Source: Methanobacteriota archaeon
GTDB lineage: Archaea > Thermoplasmatota > Poseidoniia > Poseidoniales > Poseidoniaceae
NCBI GenBank assembly: GCA_014240385.1
Contig: JAAZXA010000065.1
Location: 1-33,578, forward strand
Length of the DNA: 33,578 bases
Direction of reading: 5' to 3'
The position numbers and the translations under genes are program-made. The notes below the pieces were generated by a model that ran no database searches, was not told the origin of the DNA, and saw only the letters and a list, made by a program, of their open reading frames with translations. Of this stretch, positions 15,681-25,259 are shown piece after piece (the first letter of the stretch is position 1; the number at the start of each line of letters is the position of its first letter).

Positions 15681-16247
15681 TCAAAGGATGTTTATACAAT
15701 TCCCGTCTATTTCAACCTTCACAAGGCTAGAAATGTGCACTGAGTGCTTGCTAGCTATAGTCTGCATCTTCTCACCCTTTTCTACTACCACGATAACTTC
15801 ACTGACCTGAGCGCCGGTCTTTTCGACTCCAGAAAGGATTGCATCCAGAGTACCACCAGTTGATAGAACATCGTCGATTATCAAGATATTATCACCCTTT
15901 GATAAATCATTTAGATACATCTTTCCATGGCTATATCCGGTCTGCTGCTCGACCTCGATTTCACCCTCGAGCCCATAAGACCTCTTTCTCGCAACAACCA
16001 TTGGTAATGATTGCATCAAACATATCGTCGATACTAGGGGGAGGCCCATCGCTTCTATTCCAAGAATAAGGTCTACCTTGCTCCAATCAACTCTTTCGAT
16101 GATAAGATCGGCAACAGATCGTAATAAATCAGCATCAACCCTTGGTATGCCATCAGTTAGTGGATGAATAAAGTAGCAATAATCATCCTTCTTGATGATA
16201 GGAACCCCATCAAACGAAGCGCGTAAAAGGGCTAATCTCTCATCCAT
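15681..16247 (-). CDS. hpt: Hypoxanthine/guanine phosphoribosyltransferase
   Basis: Purine salvage enzyme transferring phosphoribosyl from PRPP to hypoxanthine or guanine. Matches archaeal HGPRTase: DYCYFIHPLTDGIPRV near the N-terminus, GIEAMGLPL, RKRSYGLEGE, QQTGYSHGKMYLN and the PRPP loop ILIIDDVLSTGGTL. A longer frame runs to 16328 and would overlap L10e. ATG 16247 is better because GAGGCGG precedes it by six bases and the 188-residue product has the family length. Adenine specificity cannot be ruled out from sequence alone. Confidence 0.9.
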   Translation of the reverse strand: MDERLALLRASFDGVPIIKKDDYCYFIHPLTDGIPRVDADLLRSVADLIIERVDWSKVDLILGIEAMGLPLVSTICLMQSLPMVVARKRSYGLEGEIEVEQQTGYSHGKMYLNDLSKGDNILIIDDVLSTGGTLDAILSGVEKTGAQVSEVIVVVEKGEKMQTIASKHSVHISSLVKVEIDGNCINIL

Positions 16248-16296
16248 GGAATACCGCCTCAATATGCGAGGGTAGGTGCTGACTGAACAGTTTTGC

Positions 16297-16836
16297 TCAA
16301 ACAAGACCCTTGACAAACTCGCCGCCACGCACCAACTTGGTACTGCATGGTGTTGGGAATTTCATCTTGGCCTTTCGTAATGCATCCTTGGCTTCTATGA
16401 AATTCTCAGGGTTGAATTGAATTGAAACTACACGCTGTCCTCGCTTTACACGAGCAGCTGTGCCGACGTTCTTTCCAAAAGCACAGCGCATACCTTGTGA
16501 TACACGGTCTGCACCGGCACCAGTTGCCTGCTTGTTCTCACGTAGTACTTGGTGCGGGAAGGTGTGAATTCGCAGAGCGTAGCCTTGGACACCGGCTGCA
16601 TTTCTGATTGTGGCATTAGCGATTACACGGGCTGCTTCCAGTGCAGTGTGGCGAATTTGGCATGCTTCTTCTGCATACAAATCCATTTGCATTTTGAATT
16701 CGCCGGTCTCCGCACCAACGCGGTTGCCGGTGTGGAAAGAAAGAATTCGGTTATTTGGAACCCCACCCATGTACTTGCGACGGGTGAATGCGGGTCCCTT
16801 GATGCGGCGGTACATCTTTGCTGGTTTACGTGCCAT
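16297..16836 (-). CDS. rpl10e: Ribosomal protein L10e (uL16 family)
   Basis: Large-subunit ribosomal protein of the L16/L10e family near the tRNA binding region. Recognised by MARKPAKMYRRIKGPAFTRR, YMGGVPNNRI, IRIHTFPHQVLRENK-type segment, AGADRVSQGMRCAFGK and the basic GTAARVKRGQRVVSI. An in-frame GTG at 16845 overlaps the GGAG ribosome binding site, so ATG 16836 with eight-base spacing is chosen (179 residues). Confidence 0.95.
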   Translation of the reverse strand: MARKPAKMYRRIKGPAFTRRKYMGGVPNNRILSFHTGNRVGAETGEFKMQMDLYAEEACQIRHTALEAARVIANATIRNAAGVQGYALRIHTFPHQVLRENKQATGAGADRVSQGMRCAFGKNVGTAARVKRGQRVVSIQFNPENFIEAKDALRKAKMKFPTPCSTKLVRGGEFVKGLV

Positions 16837-16926
16837 GCTTGCCACTCCGAGTGCCGGCGACCGCCCACCCTTATTTAATCAAAACGGAAAGAGCGGCGTC
16901 TGCTGTTTTCACGACTCTTGTTCTGT

Positions 16927-18207
16927 TCACCATCCACCGAGATGCCAATTATCGTAGAGTTTGAAGGCCATTGTTAGGAGCATTGTTGAGCCAATGAAGA
17001 GGAAAATCATGTCAGATAGCACCGATAAAGATTGTATCGAGTCTCGGACTGCAGGGTCCAATGTCGCCCTTTCTCCAGCAGATTTACCATGGAAGTGAAC
17101 TTCATCTCCAGCCTTAACTGCAAGTACTGATTCGAAGTTTACACCTTGTGGAACCTCAACGGTTTCACCTTCTGAATTTCCAGCTTCAAGGATTCCAACT
17201 CGCTGGGTATCAAGTTCGCCAGCAAACCAGATGGTGCCGCTATCATCCGCCACAGCAGAGGTGGAGCCAGGGACGCCATCAACGGTTGATACGCTGACTA
17301 ATGAATCAACTCGGACTGCCCCACTAGTGCCTGCTACTATAGCAATCCCTTCACCGCTTGAATCATCCAAAACAGTGTGGAACTTGCCGTTTTCACCGAT
17401 GTGAACAATGACCATGTCCATATTTACAGATTGATTTTTCTGGATCATATCCACGGCCACAATTAATCCTCTACTGGGAGGAGATGCTGGGTTTCTATCT
17501 CCGTCCGACCAAGAAGGGAATGAAGTAGTCAAACTACCAACTGCGAGTAATTCACCATCGGGTAGGCTCGTTAGTGAACTCAATTTCATCCCCATTTCCA
17601 GAGGAGTTGCCGCTTCAGAGATGGTGTCTGCGTTGAAATACCGAACAGTTGCTTGATTATTATCATCGCTAATTAGTAAGATTCCAGAGGTGCCATCATC
17701 GCTAACAACGTCCATGATACTCTGGCCATCTGTTGAATTTTCCCAGCCTGAAAGTGTCTTGGTAGCTAAGTGGGATGCTTGAGAGCATGGGTCATTGCAT
17801 GAAGCAATCCAGCCATCGTCTCCAACTACGAGCCATCCCGTATCCGTTCTTTCAACTGAATTAGTCAATTTATTGAGTATAACGGTCTCCTTATTCCCAT
17901 CTAATTTGATGATGGAATAACCTGTAGCGCCATCGACTATCGCTAATGCTTGTGTGCCGTCTTCATTCCAAGCGATGTCGATGAGGTTGTAGTCACTCAA
18001 AATTGGATTCAACTTGTAGCCTGGAATAACTTGGGCTTGAGTAATCAATGCGGCTCCAAGAACGGCAATTCCTACGAAAACCGCTATACTAAGCCATTGT
18101 CCATCATGCTCTTGCCTAGTCCAATGCTTGACTTTATCCCAAAATTCCACAGGCTCTTCTTCTTCTAAAGCAAAGTCTGCCTGCTCCTCCGCTGTGTCGT
18201 CGCTCAT
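16927..18207 (-). CDS. Two-helix membrane protein with external beta-propeller-like domain
   Basis: No named family is recognised. An acidic cytoplasmic N-terminus (1-37) precedes a membrane helix at about 38-58. A ~335-residue domain of short beta strands with Gly/Asp turns (GYSIIKLDGNKET, GWLVVGDDGWIASC, TSGILLISDDNN) resembles a propeller. A second helix lies at about 398-418, with a short tail. Topology would place the propeller outside the cell. One cysteine pair (SCNDPC) may form a disulphide. GAGGTG lies nine bases before ATG 18207. It is divergent from mutS and upstream of the L10e block. Confidence 0.78.
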   Translation of the reverse strand: MSDDTAEEQADFALEEEEPVEFWDKVKHWTRQEHDGQWLSIAVFVGIAVLGAALITQAQVIPGYKLNPILSDYNLIDIAWNEDGTQALAIVDGATGYSIIKLDGNKETVILNKLTNSVERTDTGWLVVGDDGWIASCNDPCSQASHLATKTLSGWENSTDGQSIMDVVSDDGTSGILLISDDNNQATVRYFNADTISEAATPLEMGMKLSSLTSLPDGELLAVGSLTTSFPSWSDGDRNPASPPSRGLIVAVDMIQKNQSVNMDMVIVHIGENGKFHTVLDDSSGEGIAIVAGTSGAVRVDSLVSVSTVDGVPGSTSAVADDSGTIWFAGELDTQRVGILEAGNSEGETVEVPQGVNFESVLAVKAGDEVHFHGKSAGERATLDPAVRDSIQSLSVLSDMIFLFIGSTMLLTMAFKLYDNWHLGGW

Positions 18208-18388
18208 GGGCCTCGCACCTCAACCGATGATGCAAGGTTGAAGACTTTGCCCCAGCGAAGAGAAAAAAAATGATGTCTGAGAATGAGTCAACAACCTGTC
18301 GAAGGGACCTATTCTGCGATTTGTTCAAAAACCCCATGCAACGTCTGATGTCGTAAGCGCGATGGTTTTGCTGGCGAGGTGAGAATAA

Positions 18389-21049
18389 ATGGCTAAAGTT
18401 GGAATGATGGACCAGTATATGGAGATCAAGAAAGCCCACCCCGATACAACCTTGTTTTTTCGCATGGGGGATTTCTATGAAATGTTCCACGAGGACGCAG
18501 TTACCGCCTCGGAAGTCCTCGGTCTTTCACTAACTAGCAGAGATAAAAAAGCATCAGAACCTATTCCAATGGCGGGATTTCCTTGGCATGGTTTGGAAGC
18601 CCAGTTACGCAAGATGTTGAGAGCTGGCCATAAGGTCACTTTGGTTGAACAAAGTGAGCCTGACCCTGGAAGTAAATTGATGAATCGAGCCGTAACAAGA
18701 GTCTACACCCCTGGCTCTCTATACGAAGAAAGCCTCATTGGAAGCGAGGAGAGTGCAGTTCTTGCCAGCCTTATTTGCTCAAAAGATGCTCTTGGTTGTG
18801 CGATTATTGATAGTTCAACCGGAGATGTTCAAGCCTTCGAGTTTAGAGGCGATGATAGATGGACAAGGCTGCTCGATGAATTACTCAGAGTTTCACCTCG
18901 TGAATTGGTATTAGGCAAGAAAGAAGCAGAAGTAGCCATGGTCGGTCAAGTCATTAGCCAACTTGGCGAGGTTCCAGTTAGCCAATTTGAATCTCCCGCC
19001 AAATCAAGGCTTCAAGCCCTAAAGAACAGCATGAAAGCCTCTGACTTAGGCCATGTTGACCTTGACCGCAATCCTTTGGCAATGCAAGCAGCCGGCCTTG
19101 CAACAGACTATCTTTGCAGCCTTCATTTGAGTGAAGAAGTATCTATTCGAGATATTAGCATCATGGAGGAGGATGATGGTTTAGTGCTGGATCAAACAAC
19201 TATTCGCAACCTCGAAGTTACTTCAACATTATCTGGTGAAAAGGAAGGTTCCCTCTATCATGCACTTGATTCAACCAAAACTTGGATGGGAAGGCGGAGG
19301 TTGAAGGCTTGGATGCTTAGGCCATCAACTGACTTAGATACTATAGAAAAGCGCCTTGATGCGATAAGTGCAGTAAAGAGGTCAGCCCGAAGGTTAGCCG
19401 AGATCCGTCAATCACTGCAAGGTTTGAGAGATATGGAAAGGCTCTCTACTCAATTGCAATATGGCCGCTCAAATGCTAGAGACTTGGTTGCCATCATGAA
19501 CTGTCTACTAAGGATGCCACCGCTGCAAAAAGCGGTACTGGAAGCCAATGATGCGATGTTGAATGAATGTGCAGATGGCCTTGATTCATTGGCTGACCTA
19601 TGCATAGACATCAATTCAGCATTGAAAGATGAGCAAGGGCTGACTATCAAAGAAGGTGGAATGTTTAGAGATGGGTGGAATGACGAACTGGATGGTCTCC
19701 GACAAAAAGCGAGCGGTGGCAAGGATTGGATTGCAGAATTTGAACAAGAACAGCGTAATGAATTAGGGATTCCGTCTCTGAAAGTACGTTATAACCGGCA
19801 AATTGGTTGGTATATCGAAGTAACCAAAACCCATCTAGAAAAAGTACCAGAGCATTACCACCGCAAACAAAGTATGCTAAATGCTCAACGCTTCACTACT
19901 GAGGAATTGAAATCATGGGAAGATATTATCCTCAATGCAGATAGCAGATGTAACGACCTTGAATTCCGCTTATTCAAAGAACTACGAAGCCAAGCCATGT
20001 CTAGAGCAAGAGAATTATCAGATGTCGCAATAAAGGTTGCAACAGTAGATGTCTTGGCAAGTCTTGCTGATATAAGCAGGCGCAGAGGATGGGTTAGGCC
20101 AGAACTGAATGAAAGCCTTGACATGGATATTATTGAAGGGCGACATCCGGTCCTCGACATGCAGGATGGTTTTGTTCCAAATGATACTTGTTTCAATTCC
20201 AAGCGCACTTTTATTCTGATAACTGGCCCAAATATGGGTGGAAAATCAACTTACCTTCGCCAAACAGCGCTAATCACAATCCTCGCCCAGATGGGCTGTT
20301 TTGTCCCCGCAAAGAAAGCCCGTATCGGTATCGTTGACAGAATATTCACCCGTGTTGGTGCAAGTGATGACCTGAAGCGAGGTCGTTCAACATTTATGAT
20401 GGAGATGATCGAAATGGCTCATATCCTGAAAAGGGCAACACCGCGTAGCCTTCTTCTCCTCGATGAAGTTGGCAGAGGTACCTCTACATTTGATGGGCTA
20501 TCACTTGCTTGGGCAATATGTGAAGATATTACAAACCGTCTCAAAAGCCGTTCATTATTCGCAACCCATTATCATCAACTTGTTGGACTTGAAGATGAAG
20601 CAGAAGGCTTGGTCAACGTCCATGTCAAAGTAGCAGAAGTCGACGGGGGCCTTAGATTCCTGCACAAAGTTGGTGAAGGCCCATGCGATGATTCATTCGG
20701 CATTCATGTAGCGGCACTCGCCGGCATGCAAGCGCATGTTGTTGAAAGGGCTAGAGACCTGCTAGTATTCCTCGAACAACAAGCAAAAGGGGCAAAGGCC
20801 GGAGAAGGAAGCCAACCTGGGAAAAGGGAAACTGGTCAAAAATCTATCATGGGCTGGATGCTCCCCCAAGACAAAACTGTGGAACCATTGCTACAAGACC
20901 CGACTCCAATTATCACAGAAGCAGAAAAACGCGCCTTGGAACACCTTGCACTAATCGAACCAGACCACCTTTCGCCAAAAGAAGCACTAGATGCACTATA
21001 CCGTTTACGAGACCTAATTCAAGGACGCCACGAATTAATGCAGGAGTGA
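18389..21049 (+). CDS. mutS: DNA mismatch repair protein MutS
   Basis: Recognises mismatches and starts repair. The N-terminal mismatch-binding motif GDFYEMF (F29-x-E31) marks a MutS1-type repair protein rather than MutS2, which lacks it. Lever and clamp domains follow. The C-terminal ATPase has Walker A GPNMGGKST at 613-621 and Walker B with D692-E693, continuing as VGRGTST. The length of 886 is close to bacterial MutS. GAGGTGAG precedes ATG 18389 by about six bases. mutL follows after four bases, so the pair is an operon. Many archaea lack MutS1/MutL and use NucS/EndoMS instead; a bacterial-type pair suggests acquisition. Confidence 0.97.
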   Translation: MAKVGMMDQYMEIKKAHPDTTLFFRMGDFYEMFHEDAVTASEVLGLSLTSRDKKASEPIPMAGFPWHGLEAQLRKMLRAGHKVTLVEQSEPDPGSKLMNRAVTRVYTPGSLYEESLIGSEESAVLASLICSKDALGCAIIDSSTGDVQAFEFRGDDRWTRLLDELLRVSPRELVLGKKEAEVAMVGQVISQLGEVPVSQFESPAKSRLQALKNSMKASDLGHVDLDRNPLAMQAAGLATDYLCSLHLSEEVSIRDISIMEEDDGLVLDQTTIRNLEVTSTLSGEKEGSLYHALDSTKTWMGRRRLKAWMLRPSTDLDTIEKRLDAISAVKRSARRLAEIRQSLQGLRDMERLSTQLQYGRSNARDLVAIMNCLLRMPPLQKAVLEANDAMLNECADGLDSLADLCIDINSALKDEQGLTIKEGGMFRDGWNDELDGLRQKASGGKDWIAEFEQEQRNELGIPSLKVRYNRQIGWYIEVTKTHLEKVPEHYHRKQSMLNAQRFTTEELKSWEDIILNADSRCNDLEFRLFKELRSQAMSRARELSDVAIKVATVDVLASLADISRRRGWVRPELNESLDMDIIEGRHPVLDMQDGFVPNDTCFNSKRTFILITGPNMGGKSTYLRQTALITILAQMGCFVPAKKARIGIVDRIFTRVGASDDLKRGRSTFMMEMIEMAHILKRATPRSLLLLDEVGRGTSTFDGLSLAWAICEDITNRLKSRSLFATHYHQLVGLEDEAEGLVNVHVKVAEVDGGLRFLHKVGEGPCDDSFGIHVAALAGMQAHVVERARDLLVFLEQQAKGAKAGEGSQPGKRETGQKSIMGWMLPQDKTVEPLLQDPTPIITEAEKRALEHLALIEPDHLSPKEALDALYRLRDLIQGRHELMQE

Positions 21050-21053
21050 TTTC

Positions 21054-23033
21054 ATGACACTTCACGCAACAAATGATCCACCCCGAATCAAGCAACTAGA
21101 TGATCGAACTATCGGTTTCATCGCAGCAGGGGAAGTAGTAGAACGACCTGCTCAAGTTGTCAAAGAATTACTCGAAAATAGTATTGATGCAGGCTCAAAA
21201 AGCATTACAGTCGAACTTCTTCGTGGAGGTTTTGATTTAATTTCGGTGATTGATGATGGAAATGGGGTAATCAAAGAGGATTTGCCATTAGCTTTAGTCC
21301 GCCACGCAACAAGTAAATTGCAAAATGAAGCAGACCTTGAAGCCATAAATACCCTTGGATTTAGAGGGGAAGCGCTGGCTTCTATAGGAATGGTAAGTGA
21401 ATTAATCGTCGCTAGTAAGGCAAGAAAGAGCGGCGAAGATAATGGTTGGACAATATCAATGAAAGATGGTGAAATAAGTGGTATCAGCAAGTGTGGAATG
21501 CCGGAAGGATGCAAGATTGAGGTCAAATCAATCTTCAAAAATCAGCCAGCACGGTTATCATTCCAGCGCCGACCATCAACCGAGAGCGTGAAAATCCTCG
21601 AAGTTGTTGTGAAACAAGCATTAGCCAACTCAGAAGTAAGAATTAGGCTCATTAGCGATGGTAAAATACTGCTCGAAGCACCACAAGCCGAAGACCCTCT
21701 TGACCGACTATACGATTTACTGGGGGCGCAAACTTCACGATTACTCGAACTAAGGTCGCCACCAAACGACATCGAAGCACCTGGTGAAGAGAATTGGAGT
21801 GGATGGATCTCCCCTCCTGATATTAGTCGAAGCAAAGGCGATGAAGTACATCTTCTAATCAATGGAAGGCCAGTAGGAGCCCAACCATTCCAAGCGGCGA
21901 TTAGGAGAGGGTATCATACTCGATTGATGGTTGGCAGGCACCCAGTCTGCGTTATCAGCCTTGAAATCCCTCATGATGAAGTCGACGTCAACGTCCATCC
22001 AACAAAGCGTGAAGTCCGCTTGAAAAATTCATGGCGAGTCCTCGAACGTCTTGAAAGAGCGATTATGCATACACTATCAACTACACCAACCGATACTGAA
22101 GTCGATGATGCATCACCACTTTCTGGGCTTCCTAGAATAACTTCAAAGCCACAAGTTAGTGATATAGAAAAGAAGAATGCACCGTCATGGGTGCAAAGTG
22201 CATCTACTCCGGAACTCGTTCAAGTAGACCTCGAAGGCAGCAAATTAGAAGAACAATCCAAACCAAAGCCAAAAGCAAGGCCGATTTCAGAATCACCGGT
22301 AAAACAAGGTACATTAACAGGCATGGACGAAACACCAATCGCCCCTGCCCTTTCGTCCCAAGAAAGGGCACTGCATCGGTATTCAGCAGTTGGTGAAAGC
22401 GAAAGTCCATTGGATGAAACAGAATTAGATTCAGGATTTAGTGAACAAATCCCTGAGTTAGTACCACTCAGCCAATTCGCAGATTCATACATATTGGCCC
22501 AAGGCGAAGATTCACTCTACATCATTGACCAACACGCCCTTCATGAACGTATTCGCTATGAACGACTGCGACATGGTTTGGTATCTTGGAACCCTCAGCC
22601 ATTGATTGAAACCATCAACATTGACCTTAGCGTGGTTGAATCTGCTGCCGCAAGCCAATTTAGTGAAAGATTGAATGAAATCGGCATCACATTCCAACAA
22701 AACGAAGGCGAATGGAGCCTTTCATGTGTGCCTATGATTCTGGCAGGTGATAAGAAATTGACCTCCTTCGTTCATGATCTATTGTGCGAATTAGCTGAGG
22801 CTGGAAGTGAAGGACGACTTGATGCAGTGGAAAACTTGCAGAACCACATTGCTTTCATGAAATCTTGCAGAGGTGCTGTAAAAGCAAACCAACGCCTCAA
22901 TATTGCAGAAATGAGGAGACTGCTTGATGACATGAGGAGGATATCAAATCCATGGGCTTGTGTTCATGGTAGACCTACTGTGCTAAAGTTAGAGGCTGAT
23001 GCTTTGGACCATCATTTTGGTAGGCATGGATGA
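21054..23033 (+). CDS. mutL: DNA mismatch repair protein MutL (endonuclease type)
   Basis: Acts after MutS to nick the strand. GHKL ATPase motifs are intact: KELLENSIDAG with E41 and N42, DDGNG at 67-71, and GFRGEAL at 102-108. A disordered linker spans ~340-460. The C-terminal domain carries DQHALHERIRYE at 492-503, the metal-binding endonuclease motif DQHA-x2-E-x4-E that is absent from E. coli MutL. A SCRGAVKAN segment and CVHGRPTV near the end follow, also typical of nicking MutL. AGGAG lies upstream of ATG 21054. It is coupled to mutS. Confidence 0.97.
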   Translation: MTLHATNDPPRIKQLDDRTIGFIAAGEVVERPAQVVKELLENSIDAGSKSITVELLRGGFDLISVIDDGNGVIKEDLPLALVRHATSKLQNEADLEAINTLGFRGEALASIGMVSELIVASKARKSGEDNGWTISMKDGEISGISKCGMPEGCKIEVKSIFKNQPARLSFQRRPSTESVKILEVVVKQALANSEVRIRLISDGKILLEAPQAEDPLDRLYDLLGAQTSRLLELRSPPNDIEAPGEENWSGWISPPDISRSKGDEVHLLINGRPVGAQPFQAAIRRGYHTRLMVGRHPVCVISLEIPHDEVDVNVHPTKREVRLKNSWRVLERLERAIMHTLSTTPTDTEVDDASPLSGLPRITSKPQVSDIEKKNAPSWVQSASTPELVQVDLEGSKLEEQSKPKPKARPISESPVKQGTLTGMDETPIAPALSSQERALHRYSAVGESESPLDETELDSGFSEQIPELVPLSQFADSYILAQGEDSLYIIDQHALHERIRYERLRHGLVSWNPQPLIETINIDLSVVESAAASQFSERLNEIGITFQQNEGEWSLSCVPMILAGDKKLTSFVHDLLCELAEAGSEGRLDAVENLQNHIAFMKSCRGAVKANQRLNIAEMRRLLDDMRRISNPWACVHGRPTVLKLEADALDHHFGRHG

Positions 23034-23141
23034 TAACACAAATGGTAGCGTAAGTAATGACCCGATAATGAGTGAGCCGTTAGATTGTTTGGGCCTTGAC
23101 CGGGGATAATTTGAATACCAAATGGCAAATCAATCAATTTA

Positions 23142-23987
23142 ATGGGCGCTAATAATCGATTCATCGCTCCAGGAGTTACTATCTTAATCGCGATTGTACT
23201 TTACATGGTTTCCCAAGCACCATTTGGTGGGTATGAAGAGGGAGATACAGTAAAAGATGGGGACCTCGTTTTCTTTCTTTTGTTGCAATGCTTATCAGTA
23301 ATAACCTGCTTTGTTGGTGTTATACTTCTCGCATATGCCCTAGGAAAACCAAGAGAGAGAATCGATGTGTCAATGATTATGCAAGATATTTCCAATCCGG
23401 CCATCACAAAAATACCTATTATCAAACATTATGGTGATTCAAAAGCCCAAGGGTACGGGTCAATGATGCTTCTTTTGAGTTTTGGTGCCGTAATCATATC
23501 CATATTATTAGCCATAGCTGCCATCCTTTCTTCTTTGGGTGGCGGATTAGGATTCTCCGGAGGAACATGCGATGAATCTTGTGAAACAACTTGGGATTTA
23601 GCAGTTTATAGTTGCGTAGGTGGAATAATAATTTTCATTGCGGGACTAATCACAATAGCGCGACCTTGGGCATGGTTTTTTGGAGATGAACAAAAAGTAG
23701 TCGTAGTTCAACAAAAAACAGTCGCCATACCCCAAAATGAGCCAAATCAGGAGGTTTTATCTTCGTTTACGGTTGTACAACTGAAGGAGAAACTAAAGCA
23801 GAAGGGGTTGCCGGTATCCGGCAAAAAAGAAGATTTAATCGCACGTCTAAAAACAGGGGAAGTTGCACAAAAAACAGACGAGAAAAAAATTCACAATTGT
23901 AGCAATTGCCAGCAGGTTCTGAAGGTACCTGTGGATTATGAGGGGCGGATAAAGTGCCCCACTTGTGATACGATTTCTACCCTCTGA
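23142..23987 (+). CDS. Four-helix membrane protein with SAP domain and zinc ribbon
   Basis: Membrane helices are predicted at about 9-26, 42-67, 107-130 and 155-180. A cytoplasmic part follows with a SAP-like helix-loop-helix at ~205-240 (FTVVQLKEKLKQKGLPVSGK then EDLIARL) and a C-terminal zinc ribbon with C253, C256, C272 and C275. An external CDESC pair lies in the loop between helices 3 and 4. SAP domains usually bind nucleic acid. No function is known for this combination. There is no ribosome binding site before ATG 23142, but GATAATTTG about 33 bases upstream may be a TATA element for a leaderless mRNA. Confidence 0.8.
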   Translation: MGANNRFIAPGVTILIAIVLYMVSQAPFGGYEEGDTVKDGDLVFFLLLQCLSVITCFVGVILLAYALGKPRERIDVSMIMQDISNPAITKIPIIKHYGDSKAQGYGSMMLLLSFGAVIISILLAIAAILSSLGGGLGFSGGTCDESCETTWDLAVYSCVGGIIIFIAGLITIARPWAWFFGDEQKVVVVQQKTVAIPQNEPNQEVLSSFTVVQLKEKLKQKGLPVSGKKEDLIARLKTGEVAQKTDEKKIHNCSNCQQVLKVPVDYEGRIKCPTCDTISTL

Positions 23988-24033
23988 TCGGCACGCTGAA
24001 AGCCCATTACACTGAAAAATCCAAAACTTGCCG

Positions 24034-25257
24034 TTATTTCATTTGCACAAGTTTCGAAAACTCAGGCCAAGAAACTCGATAGCAACCAGGCGAATCTAAC
24101 TCAGCCCCCACTTTAGTGGCTAAAACTGCTGCAGTCATGAACATCCTGTGGTCTCCAAAACAAGCAACGATCTCAGTAGGTACTGCTACTTCCTGACCTC
24201 CTTCCATCCTCAAACCATCGGCTGTTGCCTCGGCTTCCAAACCAAATGATTTCAGCATTTCAACTGTTTTTTCGATTCTATTGGACTCCTTGTACCGAGC
24301 ATGGGCAACACCGGTAATTTCTCCACCAGTTTTCAAACACATCAAGGCTGCAATAGGCGTAATCAAGTCATTTGCCGTACTAAGGTTGATTTTTCCTTGG
24401 ATTTGAGAATCCAACACTTCAGGGTAGAGGAGGTCTTTAGTATTGAGTTCTATAGGAATATCACTTGCATGCAGATGATTGAATAAATGTATAAACGCCA
24501 ATAAACTTGAATCAGCAGGGATTTTGACCTCGCTTGGTGGATTCACATTCCATTTATTCAGGGTATTACTGAATTCAGGCATTCCACATTGTTGGCCGAC
24601 TTGTTTACTCAATTCTCCATGGGCTTGGCTAACTTGCTTTCCTGTTGTTTCAACTTGGGTTTCTTGATTCAATGAATGTGAGGCCAGAATCAATGCTGAT
24701 AATGGCTGACTGCTCATTGATACATCGACTTTGACTGATGAATTACTGATTGGTCCTTTGATTAGAAGCGGTAAGAGTTCGGGACCACTCCCTTGGCTAA
24801 CTTCAACCCCTAAATCCCGCAATAATTGTACAATAGGTGAATGATCTCTTGCTCTTAAGTTTGCATCACCATCGAGCATGACAGGTTCTGCTAAGGATGC
24901 CACTTGAATTGCTAAAAGGCGTAAGGCTGTTGCTGAGTTTCCACAATGTAAAACGCTGATTGGTCGCCTAAAGACCCCCCCCCGCACTTGCCAACCATCA
25001 CTGCTGGGTTCAATTTTCGCTCCCATTTGAATCAGGCAGCGGCGCATTGATTCTGCATCTTCTCCTGGAATGCCTTCAAATCGAAGCATTGTTTTCTTCT
25101 CATTGAGGGCTGCCATCATCGCCCATCTGATTAGGTGACTCTTTGATGGGGAAAGGGGTGGTTTTGCCATAGGGTTATCTTCTATAGGGAGGATAAGTGT
25201 TGTTTTGAGAGGGTTATTTGGTCCATTTGAAGGGGACCATTTTCTCAAGGCCCTCAT
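24034..25257 (-). CDS. aroA: EPSP synthase (3-phosphoshikimate 1-carboxyvinyltransferase)
   Basis: Sixth step of the shikimate pathway: joins phosphoenolpyruvate and shikimate-3-phosphate. Family signatures: PSKSHLIRWA with SKS at 38-40, CGNSATALRLL at 105-115, DGDANLRARDHSP at 129-141, SSQPLSALILA and CFGDHRMFM near the C-terminus. At the position of E. coli Gly96 the sequence has Ala109 and the following Pro is Leu, a pattern seen in glyphosate-insensitive enzymes. ATG 25257 with GGTGG six bases upstream is preferred to TTG 25263. It is coupled to moaA upstream. A run of nine C (24975-24983) lies inside the gene. Confidence 0.94.
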   Translation of the reverse strand: MRALRKWSPSNGPNNPLKTTLILPIEDNPMAKPPLSPSKSHLIRWAMMAALNEKKTMLRFEGIPGEDAESMRRCLIQMGAKIEPSSDGWQVRGGVFRRPISVLHCGNSATALRLLAIQVASLAEPVMLDGDANLRARDHSPIVQLLRDLGVEVSQGSGPELLPLLIKGPISNSSVKVDVSMSSQPLSALILASHSLNQETQVETTGKQVSQAHGELSKQVGQQCGMPEFSNTLNKWNVNPPSEVKIPADSSLLAFIHLFNHLHASDIPIELNTKDLLYPEVLDSQIQGKINLSTANDLITPIAALMCLKTGGEITGVAHARYKESNRIEKTVEMLKSFGLEAEATADGLRMEGGQEVAVPTEIVACFGDHRMFMTAAVLATKVGAELDSPGCYRVSWPEFSKLVQMK

Positions 25258-25259
25258 CT

